The notes under the pieces were generated by a model. The model was not told the DNA's origin. It worked only from the letters and a program-made list of their open reading frames with translations, and ran no database searches. Shown in pieces: positions 44,039 to 53,157 of a stretch of DNA of 64,000 bases. Location of the stretch: contig VIKE01000007.1 in NCBI GenBank assembly GCA_008080565.1, forward strand, positions 1 to 64,000, read 5' to 3'. This DNA is from Rhodocyclaceae bacterium. Its GTDB lineage: Bacteria; Pseudomonadota; Gammaproteobacteria; Burkholderiales; Rhodocyclaceae. The translations under genes were made by a program, and so were the position numbers. The stretch's first letter is position 1. Every line of letters starts with the position of its first letter.

Positions 44039-44779
44039 ATGCGTATTCTGCTGAGTAACGACGACGGTTATTTTGCGCCGGGGCTTGCCGCCCTGGCTGA
44101 GGCGCTGCACGACCTGGGTGAGGTCGTCGTCGTTGCTCCCGAGCAGAATCGCAGCGGCGCCAGTAATTCGCTGACGCTGGATCGGCCATTGTTTCTGAAA
44201 AAGGCGGCAAATGGCTTTCATTTTGTAAATGGCACGCCAACCGATTGTGTCCATTTGGCCGTTACCGGCATGCTCGATGAATTACCGGATATTATCGTTT
44301 CGGGAATAAATAACGGCGCCAATATGGGCGACGACACGATTTATTCGGGTACCGTTGCGGCAGCGACGGAAGGTTATTTGCTCGGCATTCCCTCCATCGC
44401 CATTTCCCTGACCAACTTCGAGGGAGACAATTATGCGACGGCTGGCCGTGTCGCCCGCGAATTGGTCGAGCGCTTTATTCGCGATCCCATTCGCGAACCT
44501 GTTTTATTGAATGTAAATGTCCCTGATATTCCCTACGCTGATTTGAATGGCATGGAAGTGACCCGTCTTGGTCGTCGGCATAAAGCCGAGCCGGTGGTGA
44601 AAATGACCTCGCCGCGCAGTGAAACCGTTTATTGGGTGGGCGCCGCCGGTGCAGCCGCCGACGCAGGGCCGGGAACCGATTTCAATGCCATCGAGCGCGG
44701 TGTTGTTTCGATTACCCCGTTGCAGATCGACTTGACGCATGCCGCCCAGCTGCCTTCGATTCGCCAGTGGATGAAGTGA
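44039..44779 (+). CDS. surE: 5'-nucleotidase SurE
   Basis: 246 residues from the ATG at 44039. SurE signature [20 protein letters not shown] (metal-binding Asp-Asp), [34 protein letters not shown] and [16 protein letters not shown] are all present. The enzyme dephosphorylates nucleoside monophosphates in a stress-linked metal-dependent way. It begins the classical surE-pcm-nlpD-rpoS block, in the standard order. Confidence 0.96.
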   Translation: MRILLSNDDGYFAPGLAALAEALHDLGEVVVVAPEQNRSGASNSLTLDRPLFLKKAANGFHFVNGTPTDCVHLAVTGMLDELPDIIVSGINNGANMGDDTIYSGTVAAATEGYLLGIPSIAISLTNFEGDNYATAGRVARELVERFIRDPIREPVLLNVNVPDIPYADLNGMEVTRLGRRHKAEPVVKMTSPRSETVYWVGAAGAAADAGPGTDFNAIERGVVSITPLQIDLTHAAQLPSIRQWMK

Positions 44780-44805
44780 GTCACGGCGTGTTGCAAGGTA
44801 TCGGC

Positions 44806-45438
44806 ATGACGTCGCAGCGAACCCGGACACGGATGATCGAGCGCCTACGCGAAAAAGGTATCCGCAACGAAGCCGTTCTCAAGGCGATGGCCGCTGTTCC
44901 GCGCCACGTCTTCGTCGAGGAGGCTCTGGCTTCGCGGGCCTACGAGGACACCGCCCTGCCGCTCGGCATGGGGCAGACCATTTCGCAGCCCTATGTCGTG
45001 GCACGCATGATCGAGTTGCTGCTCAATGGCCGCAAGACGCTGGGCAAGACCCTTGAAATCGGTGCCGGTTGTGGCTACCAAGCCGCCGTGCTGGCCCAGT
45101 TGACCAACGAAGTCTATGCCGTCGAGCGGCTGGCGCCCTTGCTCGAAAAGGCCAAGGCCAACATGCGTACCCTGCAGCAGTTCAATGTTCGCCTCAAACA
45201 CGCCGATGGCCAGTTCGGATTGCCCGAGGCCGGGCCGTTTGACAGTATCATTGTGGCAGCAGCCGGGGCCAGTGTACCGCCTGCCTTGCTCCAGCAGCTT
45301 GCTCCTAATGGGCGTCTGGTATTGCCAGTCGGTGCTGCGGAGCAGTATCTTAGTTTTATAGAACACACGCCGCAGGGGTATGTCGAAACCCGGCTTGATG
45401 CCGTACGTTTCGTCCCGCTACTTTCAGGAACGCAATGA
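44806..45438 (+). CDS. pcm: Protein-L-isoaspartate O-methyltransferase
   Basis: 210 residues from the ATG at 44806 (AAGG 8 bases upstream; GTG starts at 44767 or 44776 are possible). Motifs: [40 protein letters not shown], and the SAM-binding [17 protein letters not shown]. It repairs isoaspartyl residues in aged proteins. Its stop overlaps the nlpD start (ATGA). Confidence 0.95.
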   Translation: MTSQRTRTRMIERLREKGIRNEAVLKAMAAVPRHVFVEEALASRAYEDTALPLGMGQTISQPYVVARMIELLLNGRKTLGKTLEIGAGCGYQAAVLAQLTNEVYAVERLAPLLEKAKANMRTLQQFNVRLKHADGQFGLPEAGPFDSIIVAAAGASVPPALLQQLAPNGRLVLPVGAAEQYLSFIEHTPQGYVETRLDAVRFVPLLSGTQ

Positions 45439-46340
45439 TTCGAATCGTCGTCGCACTATTTCCCATCCTGCTCCTGGCTGGCTGTATCTCCCAGCAACCG
45501 GTGCCGGCGGTCGACCGCTCGACCTCCAGGGCGGCAGCTCAGCCGGCTGGCCCTGGATATTACACGGTCAAGCGCGGTGACACCCTGTACCGGATCGCGC
45601 TGGAACACGGCCAAGATCATCGCGATGTCGCCAGCTGGAACAATATCGCCAACCCGTCATCCATCAAGGAAGGCCAGATTCTGCGCGTTGCACCGCCGGG
45701 CGCTGCCGCCGAGCCTGTCACAGATGGCGCGGTTACCAAACCGATTGAGGTTGGCGCTGCCGTCGAGTCTCGCTCGCTTGATCAGCCGGCCGGCAGTGTT
45801 GCCGCTACCCAGCAAAATGGCGCATTGAAGCGTGAGCCGCGGGTCGGCAAGGAGCCTTATTCTGATGAAGCCTACGCCCGCCTGAACAAGGCGGGCAGCG
45901 AAACCGCCAAGCCGGCCGAGATCAAGCCGGAAGCGAAACCCGAGGTGGCACCGGCCGTTGCCACCGGCCCCGACGATGTGCCCTGGATGTGGCCGACGTC
46001 GGCCAGGCTCTCGGCGCCATACAGCGATGCCGGCAACAAGGGCCTGGATTTCGCCGGCAAGGCCGGTGATCCCGTCCTGGCCGCCGGCGATGGCAAGGTG
46101 GTCTATGCCGGCAGCGGCCTGCGCGGCTTTGGCGAACTGGTCATCGTCAAGCACAACGCTACCTATTTGTCGGCCTACGCCCACAACCGCAAGATTCTCG
46201 TCAAGGAAGGCCAGCAGGTCAGCCGCGGCCAGAAGATCGCCGAAATGGGCAATACCGATGCGGACTCGGTCAAGCTGCACTTCGAAATCCGCAAACAGGG
46301 CAAGCCGGTCGATCCGGCGCAGTATCTACCGAAAAGATGA
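45435..46340 (+). CDS. nlpD: NlpD-type lipoprotein, LysM plus degenerate LytM domain
   Basis: 301 residues. The lipobox LLLAGCIS (Cys at residue 17) gives an outer-membrane lipoprotein. LysM ([27 protein letters not shown]) binds peptidoglycan. The C-terminal M23/LytM domain ([48 protein letters not shown]) lacks a His at the first metal position (NKGLDF), as in NlpD, so it activates amidases instead of cutting. Promoters for rpoS often lie inside this gene; none was assigned here. Confidence 0.93.
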   Translation: MIRIVVALFPILLLAGCISQQPVPAVDRSTSRAAAQPAGPGYYTVKRGDTLYRIALEHGQDHRDVASWNNIANPSSIKEGQILRVAPPGAAAEPVTDGAVTKPIEVGAAVESRSLDQPAGSVAATQQNGALKREPRVGKEPYSDEAYARLNKAGSETAKPAEIKPEAKPEVAPAVATGPDDVPWMWPTSARLSAPYSDAGNKGLDFAGKAGDPVLAAGDGKVVYAGSGLRGFGELVIVKHNATYLSAYAHNRKILVKEGQQVSRGQKIAEMGNTDADSVKLHFEIRKQGKPVDPAQYLPKR

Positions 46341-47266
46341 GCGATATCGGCGAGGGTGTGGATGACGAGTTCGAGGGGCAGCCCGATGAATCGGTCCTGC
46401 TTTCGGAGCCTGAGGCAGCCTCTCCGGAAATCGAGCTACTCGAGGATGTCACCCAGCTTTATCTGAGCGAGATCGGCGCCAAGCCGCTGCTCACCCCGGA
46501 ACAGGAGCTGGCGACGACGCGGCTCGTCCGGGCCGGCGATTTTGCTGCCCGTCAGCGCATGATCGAGCACAATCTGCGGCTCGTCGTGAATATCGCCAAG
46601 CATTACCTGAACCGGGGAATACCGCTGCTTGACCTGATCGAGGAAGGCAATCTCGGCCTGATCCACGCACTGGAAAAGTTCGACCCGGAACGCGGCTTCC
46701 GTTTTTCCACGTACGCCACCTGGTGGATACGCCAGAACATCGAGCGCGGCATCATGAACCAGTCGCGCACCATTCGGCTGCCGGTGCATATCGTCAAGGA
46801 AATCAACGTCGTCCTGCGTGCCATGCGCCATCTGGAGTCGGCCGACAAGCGCAACTCGACGGTGGAGCGTATCGCCGCACTGATCGACTGGCCGGTCGAG
46901 GACGTACGGCGCACGCTGTCGCTCAACGAACATATCGCCTCGCTCGATGCGCCGCTCGACATCGATCCCAGCCACACCATCGCCGAAGTCATCGCCGACG
47001 ATGGCGGCAGTGATCCGGAGTCATTGCTGCAATTGAGCGAAGTCGGCTCGCTGGTCGGCGACTGGCTTGATCAACTGAGCGAGCGCCAGCGCTCGGTCAT
47101 TGAGCGCCGTTACGGGTTGAATGGTGCCGACGTGGCGACGCTCGATGTCATCGCCCACGATCTCGGGCTGACCCGCGAGCGGGTCCGGCAGATTCAGATG
47201 GAAGGTCTGGATCGCCTGCGCAAGATCGTCAAGCGCGGCAATATCTCGCGCGATTCTCTGCTGTAG
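46337..47266 (+). CDS. rpoS: RNA polymerase sigma factor RpoS
   Basis: 309 residues. Region 1.2/2 is intact: DVTQLYLSEIGAKPLLTPEQ, HNLRLVVNIAKHYLNRGIPL, LDLIEEGNLGLIHALEKFDP and FSTYATWWIRQNIERGIM. Region 4 has ERQRSVIERRYGLNG and LGLTRERVRQIQMEGLDRLR. It directs stationary-phase and stress genes. The start overlaps the nlpD stop by 4 bases, and its 3' end overlaps the mltB coding end by 38 bases on the other strand. Confidence 0.96.
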   Translation: MSDIGEGVDDEFEGQPDESVLLSEPEAASPEIELLEDVTQLYLSEIGAKPLLTPEQELATTRLVRAGDFAARQRMIEHNLRLVVNIAKHYLNRGIPLLDLIEEGNLGLIHALEKFDPERGFRFSTYATWWIRQNIERGIMNQSRTIRLPVHIVKEINVVLRAMRHLESADKRNSTVERIAALIDWPVEDVRRTLSLNEHIASLDAPLDIDPSHTIAEVIADDGGSDPESLLQLSEVGSLVGDWLDQLSERQRSVIERRYGLNGADVATLDVIAHDLGLTRERVRQIQMEGLDRLRKIVKRGNISRDSLL

Positions 47267-48275
47267 CAGCGCACATCCGGCCGCGGATTTCTTCGGCCAG
47301 CTGGAAAACCGACATGGCGTAGAAGCTTGACCGGTTGTAGCGCGTGATCACATAAAAATTATCGAATCCAAGCCAGTATTCCGTCTCGCGCCCGGGTGAG
47401 ACAAGGTCGATCAGCGCCGCCGTCGTTTGCGGGTCGATGTTGGCGCGGATGCCTTTGTCGGCCAGATCGGCGACCTTGAGGCTCGGGCGCAGGCCGGCCT
47501 GAATCAGTTCGGCATCCGGCGTGCCGGCCGTCATGGCCGGTACGGCGATGGGCTGCCCGGCTTGCCAGCCATGTTGTTCGAGAAAGCGGGCGACGCTGCC
47601 GATGGCATCGTCGACGCTGTTCCCCAGATCGACGCGCTGGTCGCCGTCGAAATCGACAGCATAGCGGCGCTGACTGCCCGGCATGAATTGCGGGATGCCG
47701 ATGGCGCCGGCAAACGAGCCTTTGACGGCCATCGGGTCGAGATTGTTTTCCCGCGCCAGCAGCAGGAACTGTTCGAGTTCGGTGCGGAAAAATTCGGCCC
47801 GTCGCGGGTAGTTGAAAGCCAGCGTGGACAGTGCCTCGAAGACACGGAAGCCGCCTGTGTTGCGGCCGTATTCGGTTTCGACGCCGATGATGGCGACGAT
47901 GATTTCCTCGGGGACGCCGTAGAGGGCCGAGGCCTTGGCCAGTTGCCCGGCATTTTCCTGCCAGAAGCTGACGCCGCCATCGATGCGCCGCTCGTTCAGG
48001 AAGCGCGGCCGGTAGCGTTCCCACGAGCGCTGCAGCGGCGAGGCGGGCGGCTGGATTAGCTTGAGGACGGTGGCGTTCGGGCGGGTCTGGGCGAACTGGC
48101 TGATCAGTTCGTCGGCCTTGAAGCCGTGGCGCGTTTCGAGGTCGCGGGCAAATTCGATGGCGGCCGGATCGTCGGCGAAGGTCGGCGTATTCGCTTTGGC
48201 ATGTTGCCCGGCATTGGCCAGCGTGGTCAGGGCGGCGAGGAGCAGCGGGGCAAGCGTCAGTTTGAGGTTCATCAT
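47229..48275 (-). CDS. mltB: Lytic murein transglycosylase B
   Basis: 348 residues from the ATG at 48275, which overlaps the previous gene's TGA. A signal peptide is present (NLKLTLAPLLLAALTTLANA). The MltB/SLT_2 family shows in VSFWQENAGQLAKASALYGV, catalytic Glu in IVAIIGVETEYGRNTGGFRV, FLLLARENNLDPMAVKGSFA and GAIGIPQFMPGSQRRYAVDF. It cleaves peptidoglycan glycosidic bonds. It follows moxR-DUF58-transglutaminase on the minus strand. Its last codons lie opposite the end of rpoS. Confidence 0.93.
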   Translation of the reverse strand: MMNLKLTLAPLLLAALTTLANAGQHAKANTPTFADDPAAIEFARDLETRHGFKADELISQFAQTRPNATVLKLIQPPASPLQRSWERYRPRFLNERRIDGGVSFWQENAGQLAKASALYGVPEEIIVAIIGVETEYGRNTGGFRVFEALSTLAFNYPRRAEFFRTELEQFLLLARENNLDPMAVKGSFAGAIGIPQFMPGSQRRYAVDFDGDQRVDLGNSVDDAIGSVARFLEQHGWQAGQPIAVPAMTAGTPDAELIQAGLRPSLKVADLADKGIRANIDPQTTAALIDLVSPGRETEYWLGFDNFYVITRYNRSSFYAMSVFQLAEEIRGRMCAATAENRARYCRA

Positions 48276-50125
48276 GGCAATTGCGCGATGGCGTCGCGCA
48301 GTGTTTTCAGGTGTTTGTCGGTGTTGCCGTAGCGCGCTACAAGGTAGGCGTCGACCACGCGCTGGAAAGGTTCGGCCAGTTCCGGTCGTTGTTCGCGAAC
48401 GCGTCGGGCCAGATCGAGGGGCGTTTCCCAAGGCGCGCAGTCTACCTTTCTTCGGGCCAGATGTCGCAGCGCCTTATGCCAAAGGCGAACGACCGGGTCG
48501 CTTTCCGGGCGTTTGTAGAGCGCCCAGCCCATGAGGCCGGCGACGAGCAGGCCGCAGGTGCCGCCCAGGGCGACGACCAGAGCCTGCCAGTCGGCGTCGG
48601 GCAGGCCGAGCCGGGCGAGCAGTTCGCGCTGGCGTCGCGGGTCGTAGCCGAGGATGTTCTGGTTCCACGCGTTGTTGATCGCCTCCCAGCGATAACGCAG
48701 TGTTCTGATCCAGTCGGCGCGTATCTGAATCAGCATCGGTAGCGGTTCACCGAAGGCCAGCGCATTGGCGATGCCGGTTTCGATACGGTCAGGCGACACG
48801 GCGGCGGTCGGATCGACGCGGACCCAGCCTTTGCCATCGAGCCAGACTTCGGCCCAGGCGTGGGCATCGGACTGGCGAACCACGAGGTATTGATCGAGCG
48901 GATTGAATTCGCCTCCTTGGTAGCCGCCGACGACGCGGGCCGGAATGCCGGCGGCGCGCATTAGCGTCACGAAGGCAGCGGCGTAGTGCTCGCAGAAACC
49001 TCGTTTGCTCTGAAAAAGGAAATCGTCGATGCCGTGCCGGCCGAGCAGCGGCGGTCGCAGCGTGTAGGTGAAATCGGCCGCGAACAAAGCGAGCGCCTTG
49101 GCGATGACGCCTTCCGGCGTGTTGCCCTGACGCCATTGGGCGGCCAGGGCGCGGGTCTGCGGATTGCCTTCGGGCAGTGCGAGGTTGCGGCCCATGACCA
49201 GGGCGTCTTCGCTCGCGTTGAAGCGGTAATCGAGGCTGGCCGATAGCCGGAAGCGCTGGCGCTCGTTGATGGCATTGCGGCTGACTGCGGTCAACGTACC
49301 ATTCACTGCTATTTCGGCTGGCACATCGGCTGGTGCGTCGAGGGCCAGCAGCCAGCGCTGGTTGTGCGCCTCGATTGTCGTTTCATAAGCGATGGGCGGC
49401 GAAATGCGTTCCAGTTGAGGCGCCGGGTGGCGACCTTTGTATGGCTGCCAGGTCGTACCATCGAACTGCTCCATGACCGGGCCGCGCCAGTAGAGCTTTG
49501 GCCGGGGCGGTAGCGGCCCGTCGAAGCGAACGCGAAAGGCGATGTCGGCATTCTGGACAAGCTCGGCGATGCTGCCCGGCGACATGCTGTCGGACAGTCC
49601 GGTCTTGCCGGCGTAAGCGTCGGTTGGCAGGCCCCAGAGCGGCCCCGAAATGCGCGGAAAGAGCAGGTACAGCCCATGCAGGCGGACCAGCGTTGCCGTG
49701 ACCAGCCACATCGCGGCGAGCAGCCAGAGGCCGGTCGGGATGCTTTGCGAGTACAGGTAGTGGGTGAGCAGCAAAAAGTAGCCGAGGGTGACGACGACCA
49801 TCGCGTCGCGTCGCGACTTGAGCTCGAGCAGTTTCATGGTCATGAACATGACCAGCATGGCGACCCCGACGTCGCGCCCGAACAGCGTGTGGAATTCGAG
49901 CAGGATGCCGGCGCTGCCGGCGCCAACCAGCGGGATCAGTATCCAGCGGCCGGGCAGGCGCTGGTCTTTCCACCACAGCCAGACGGCCCACAAGAGCAGG
50001 GCGCCGGCCACCGCGCTGAGCCATGGCGGCTGATGCATGAAGTGCGGCGCCGTTGTCGCCAGTGCCGTGGCGAACAGCCAGGGCGTGGCGTGGCGGTCGA
50101 GGGCTTCGCGGGCTGGCGTGCTCAT
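48272..50125 (-). CDS. TgpA-type transglutaminase-like membrane protein
   Basis: 617 residues from the ATG at 50125 (overlapping the DUF58 stop). The N-terminal part has several membrane helices (PPWLSAVAGALLLWAVWLWW, DVGVAMLVMFMTMKLLEL, MVVVTLGYFLLLTHYLYS). The DUF3488-like middle is followed by the transglutaminase core with Cys in FLFQSKRGFCEHYAAAFVTL, His in VRQSDAHAWAEVWLDGKGWV and Asp in RVDPTAAVSPDR. A further helix and a DUF4129-like tail follow. Such proteins act with DUF58 and MoxR in envelope processing; the substrate is unknown. Confidence 0.9.
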   Translation of the reverse strand: MSTPAREALDRHATPWLFATALATTAPHFMHQPPWLSAVAGALLLWAVWLWWKDQRLPGRWILIPLVGAGSAGILLEFHTLFGRDVGVAMLVMFMTMKLLELKSRRDAMVVVTLGYFLLLTHYLYSQSIPTGLWLLAAMWLVTATLVRLHGLYLLFPRISGPLWGLPTDAYAGKTGLSDSMSPGSIAELVQNADIAFRVRFDGPLPPRPKLYWRGPVMEQFDGTTWQPYKGRHPAPQLERISPPIAYETTIEAHNQRWLLALDAPADVPAEIAVNGTLTAVSRNAINERQRFRLSASLDYRFNASEDALVMGRNLALPEGNPQTRALAAQWRQGNTPEGVIAKALALFAADFTYTLRPPLLGRHGIDDFLFQSKRGFCEHYAAAFVTLMRAAGIPARVVGGYQGGEFNPLDQYLVVRQSDAHAWAEVWLDGKGWVRVDPTAAVSPDRIETGIANALAFGEPLPMLIQIRADWIRTLRYRWEAINNAWNQNILGYDPRRQRELLARLGLPDADWQALVVALGGTCGLLVAGLMGWALYKRPESDPVVRLWHKALRHLARRKVDCAPWETPLDLARRVREQRPELAEPFQRVVDAYLVARYGNTDKHLKTLRDAIAQLP

Positions 50126-51072
50126 GGCTGGCAGAGGGCGAGTGCTTCGAGGCAAAGCTGGCGATGTCGCTCGCCGCTGCCGGTCGGGATATCGACGCCG
50201 GGCAGGCGCAGGCCGTAATGGGCGTCGGCGGCATCGGCGGCGAGCACCCAACCGGTCAGGATGCCGATGCGGGTTTCGTTGGTCAGCGCGGCGTCGGTCA
50301 GTTGCCAGTCGAGCAGCAGTTCGACTTGCGCGCCGCCGGCGAATTGCTTGATCAGCAAGGGGCCGTTGGCGTTGCGGGCGCTGGCTTTCCAGGCGACATG
50401 GCGCGGTGAGTCGGCCGGCTGGCGTTCGCGGAATCCGGCGAAGTCCTCCTGGCCGCCATCGCCGCTGCGCTCGCCGCCGAGCGCTGTCGGCGAGGCCGGG
50501 GGCAGCGGCGCGGCAATCGGTTGAGGATAGACCAGGCAGCGCATGGCCGGCTGCAGGTAGGCCCAGGCGGTGAACAGGCCGAGCGGATAGCGTGTGGCCA
50601 GGCGGACGCGCGGCAGGGCGAGCCAGCCGCGGCTTTTGGCGCTGACCGGAATATTCAATTTTGTGCTTTTTTTCCGGTTGACCGTGGCAAACACCGGATT
50701 GCCGCTTTCGGCTTCCAGTTCCAGTCCCAGGCGTGGGGTAGGGCGGTCGTTGTCGAGGGTGATCTGAAAATGCGCCATCTCGCCAGCGAAAACCGGCCCG
50801 CTTCGCCCTGGCGTGATGACCAGTCCGTGCAGGTTGCGAAAGGTGTGGATCATGCCAACGATGCCCAGCCCAACGAGCAGGAAAACCAGCGCATGACCGA
50901 GCGCCAGGTTGTAGTTGATGGCACCGATCAGCATGACGACGAGCGCCAGGGCGTAGAGCAGCCCGCCGCGCGAGGGGATGATGAAAATGCGCCGCTGGCC
51001 GAGGCGCAGCGGTGTCGTGCCGTCGCTGCGCCAGCGAAACAGTTTTTGCTGCAGGGTGGCGACGATGCCCAC
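50122..51072 (-). CDS. DUF58 membrane protein (MoxR-associated)
   Basis: 316 residues. Two membrane helices come first (LYALALVVMLIGAINYNLAL, HALVFLLVGLGIVGMIHTF). A beta-rich part is followed by the DUF58 signature DFAGFRERQPADSPRHVAWK. A palindromic repeat copy adds ATVNRKKSTKLNI inside the beta-rich section. The arrangement moxR-DUF58-transglutaminase is conserved; DUF58 is thought to be a partner of the MoxR ATPase. It starts 6 bases after the moxR stop. Confidence 0.9.
   Translation of the reverse strand: MGIVATLQQKLFRWRSDGTTPLRLGQRRIFIIPSRGGLLYALALVVMLIGAINYNLALGHALVFLLVGLGIVGMIHTFRNLHGLVITPGRSGPVFAGEMAHFQITLDNDRPTPRLGLELEAESGNPVFATVNRKKSTKLNIPVSAKSRGWLALPRVRLATRYPLGLFTAWAYLQPAMRCLVYPQPIAAPLPPASPTALGGERSGDGGQEDFAGFRERQPADSPRHVAWKASARNANGPLLIKQFAGGAQVELLLDWQLTDAALTNETRIGILTGWVLAADAADAHYGLRLPGVDIPTGSGERHRQLCLEALALCQP
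50656..50687 (-). repeat. Dispersed palindromic repeat, copy 8 (intragenic, DUF58)
   Basis: On the minus strand CCACGGTCAACCGG then AAAAAAAGCACAAAATTG. It is translated ATVNRKKSTKLNI, the same frame as the ExbB-fusion copy. Confidence 0.75.
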
Positions 51073-51077
51073 GTTTT

Positions 51078-52028
51078 TCAGGGGATGGCGACGCTGCGGA
51101 TCAGGGCGGCGATGTCTTCGGCCAGCGCGTAGCCACCACCCTGTGCCGAGCGCAGGCGATGCCGGGCAACGGCGGGGAGAACGGCCTGGACGTCGTCGGG
51201 CAAGACCATGTCGCGCCCGGCCAGCCAGGCCCAGGCGCGCGCGGCGGCGAGCAGGGCGAGGCCGGCGCGTGGCGACAGGCCGTGCTGGAAAGCCGGGTTC
51301 TGGCGGGTCGCTTCGACCAGCGCCTGGACGTAATCGATGAGCGGTCCGGCCGCGTGGACGGCTGATGCCTCCTGCTGCAAGGCCGGCAGGTCATCGGGCG
51401 TGAGTAGTGGCTTCAATTCCTCGACGCGCCGCCGCTGGCCGCCGGCGGCGAGGAGGGCGCGTTCGGCGGTGCGGTCCGGGTAGCCGAGTTCGAGGCGCAT
51501 GAGGAAACGGTCGAGCTGCGATTCGGGCAGCGGAAAAGTGCCGATCTGGTGGGCCGGGTTTTGCGTCGCGATGACGAAGAAGGGCGTCGGCAACATCCGC
51601 GTCTGGCCTTCGGCCGTGACTTGCCCTTCCTCCATCGCTTCGAGCAGGGCACTCTGGGTTTTCGGCGTGGCGCGATTGATTTCGTCAGCGAGGACCAGCT
51701 GGGCAAAGATCGGGCCGGGCAGGAAACGGAATTCGCTGCGCTCGCGCTCGAAAACGGAAACGCCGGTGATGTCCGCCGGCAGCAGGTCGCTGGTGAACTG
51801 GATACGCGAGAACTGCAGGCCGAGCAGCCGGGCCAGCGTGTGGGCCAGCGTCGTCTTGCCCATGCCGGGCAGGTCTTCGATGAGCAAATGGCCGTCGGCC
51901 AGCAGGCAGGCAATGGCCAGCCTGATTTCATGATCCTTGCCGAGAATGATCCGGCCGGCCTGCTCGAGGACGCCGTCGAATGCCCGCGGGCGACCGGTGA
52001 GGCCGGAAAGTGTACTTTTCAACATCAT
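51078..52028 (-). CDS. MoxR-family AAA+ ATPase
   Basis: 316 residues. Walker A GMGKTTLAHTLARLLG, the pre-sensor VLADEINRATPKTQSALLEA, FVIATQNPAHQIGTFPLPES and the arginine-finger region LDRFLMRLELGYPDR are all present. MoxR proteins act as chaperone-like ATPases activating partner proteins. It leads the moxR-DUF58-transglutaminase-mltB minus-strand operon. The start could be 52028 or 52025. Confidence 0.93.
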   Translation of the reverse strand: MMLKSTLSGLTGRPRAFDGVLEQAGRIILGKDHEIRLAIACLLADGHLLIEDLPGMGKTTLAHTLARLLGLQFSRIQFTSDLLPADITGVSVFERERSEFRFLPGPIFAQLVLADEINRATPKTQSALLEAMEEGQVTAEGQTRMLPTPFFVIATQNPAHQIGTFPLPESQLDRFLMRLELGYPDRTAERALLAAGGQRRRVEELKPLLTPDDLPALQQEASAVHAAGPLIDYVQALVEATRQNPAFQHGLSPRAGLALLAAARAWAWLAGRDMVLPDDVQAVLPAVARHRLRSAQGGGYALAEDIAALIRSVAIP

Positions 52029-52065
52029 ATGAGTCCGCTGTGTCAGTCCGAACCCATTCTAATGC

Positions 52066-52095
52066 TTGAAGCGGCGCGATGAATGGGACGATAAT
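52066..52095 (+). promoter_or_regulatory. Candidate promoter upstream of the deacetylase gene
   Basis: TTGAAG (52066-52071), 18-base spacer, GATAAT (52090-52095) in the divergent region between moxR and the deacetylase gene. Confidence 0.4.
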
Positions 52096-52145
52096 GACAA
52101 TTCGACGTGCGCCGTTTTGTGCGCCGCTTCGCAGAGAGAGAACAA

Positions 52146-53072
52146 GTGACGACCACTGCCATCATCACCCATCGTGACTGCCAGTTGCACGACATGGGTT
52201 CGCATCACCCGGAATGTCCCCAGCGTCTGACCGCCATCAACGATCATCTGATCGCCCAGGGAATCGACGCCTATTTTGTCTACTACGACGCGCCGCTCGC
52301 CACCTTTGAACAACTGATGCGCGTCCACCCCGCTTCCCATCTCGAACGCCTCAAGCGCGCCTCGCCGGAACTGGGCGTCGTGCACCTCGACCCCGATACC
52401 GCGATGAATCCGCATACCTGGCAGGCCGCATTGCGTGCTGCCGGTTCGGGTTGCCTCGCCGTCGACCTCGTCATGAAGGGTGAAATCGAAAACGGCTTCT
52501 GCGCCGTGCGACCGCCCGGTCATCACTGCGAAAAAGCAAATCCGATGGGTTTCTGCTTCTTCAACAACATCGGTGTTGCCGCCAAGCACGCACTTGTCGC
52601 CCATGGCCTGGAGCGCGTCGCGATCATCGATTTCGACGTTCATCATGGTAACGGCACCGAAGACTGCTTCGCCGGTGACGAGCAGGTGCTCATGTGCTCC
52701 ATCTTCCAGCACCCGTTCTATCCCTATTGCGGCACCGACAAGCCGGCAGCCAACATGTGCAATGTGCCGCTGGCTTCCGGTTGCGGCGGCGAAGAGTTCC
52801 GCGATGCCGTGACGCAGGTCTGGATGCCGCGCCTGCGCGAATTCAAGCCGCAGATGATCCTTATCTCGGCCGGCTTCGATGCCCACTTCGAGGACGACAT
52901 GGGCAACCTGAAGTTCCTCGAAAAGGACTACGCCTGGGTCACCGATCAGCTGAAAACGCTGGCCGCCGAAATGTGCGAAAAGCGCATTGTCTCGATGCTC
53001 GAAGGCGGCTACGTGATGACCTCGCTGGCGCGCAGCGTCGGCGCGCATCTGCGCTCGCTGGCTGATCTCTAG
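52146..53072 (+). CDS. Histone-deacetylase-family (class II-like) amidohydrolase
   Basis: 308 residues from a GTG at 52146 (GAGAGAGAA upstream). Catalytic motifs: RPPGHHCEKANPMGFCFFN (His-His), IIDFDVHHGNGTEDCF (zinc Asp/His), ILISAGFDAHFEDDM (zinc Asp) and LEGGYVMTSLARSVGAHL. Bacterial relatives deacetylate acetylpolyamines, acetoin-related compounds or proteins in the cytoplasm. Substrate cannot be assigned. It stands alone, between the moxR operon and lysC. Confidence 0.92.
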   Translation: MTTTAIITHRDCQLHDMGSHHPECPQRLTAINDHLIAQGIDAYFVYYDAPLATFEQLMRVHPASHLERLKRASPELGVVHLDPDTAMNPHTWQAALRAAGSGCLAVDLVMKGEIENGFCAVRPPGHHCEKANPMGFCFFNNIGVAAKHALVAHGLERVAIIDFDVHHGNGTEDCFAGDEQVLMCSIFQHPFYPYCGTDKPAANMCNVPLASGCGGEEFRDAVTQVWMPRLREFKPQMILISAGFDAHFEDDMGNLKFLEKDYAWVTDQLKTLAAEMCEKRIVSMLEGGYVMTSLARSVGAHLRSLADL

Positions 53073-53107
53073 CCACTGTTTTCTTTCGGAAAAAGAACAG
53101 GGTGGGG

Positions 53108-53113
53108 TAAAAT
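53108..53113 (+). promoter_or_regulatory. -10-like element upstream of lysC
   Basis: TAAAAT in GGGGTAAAATCCCGCCC, flanked by a GGG/CCC inverted pair. No good -35 was found, and the element is 45 bases before the ATG. Confidence 0.35.
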
Positions 53114-53157
53114 CCCGCCCTCTTTTTCATGTTTCCAACGTTTAACCGGACAAATCC

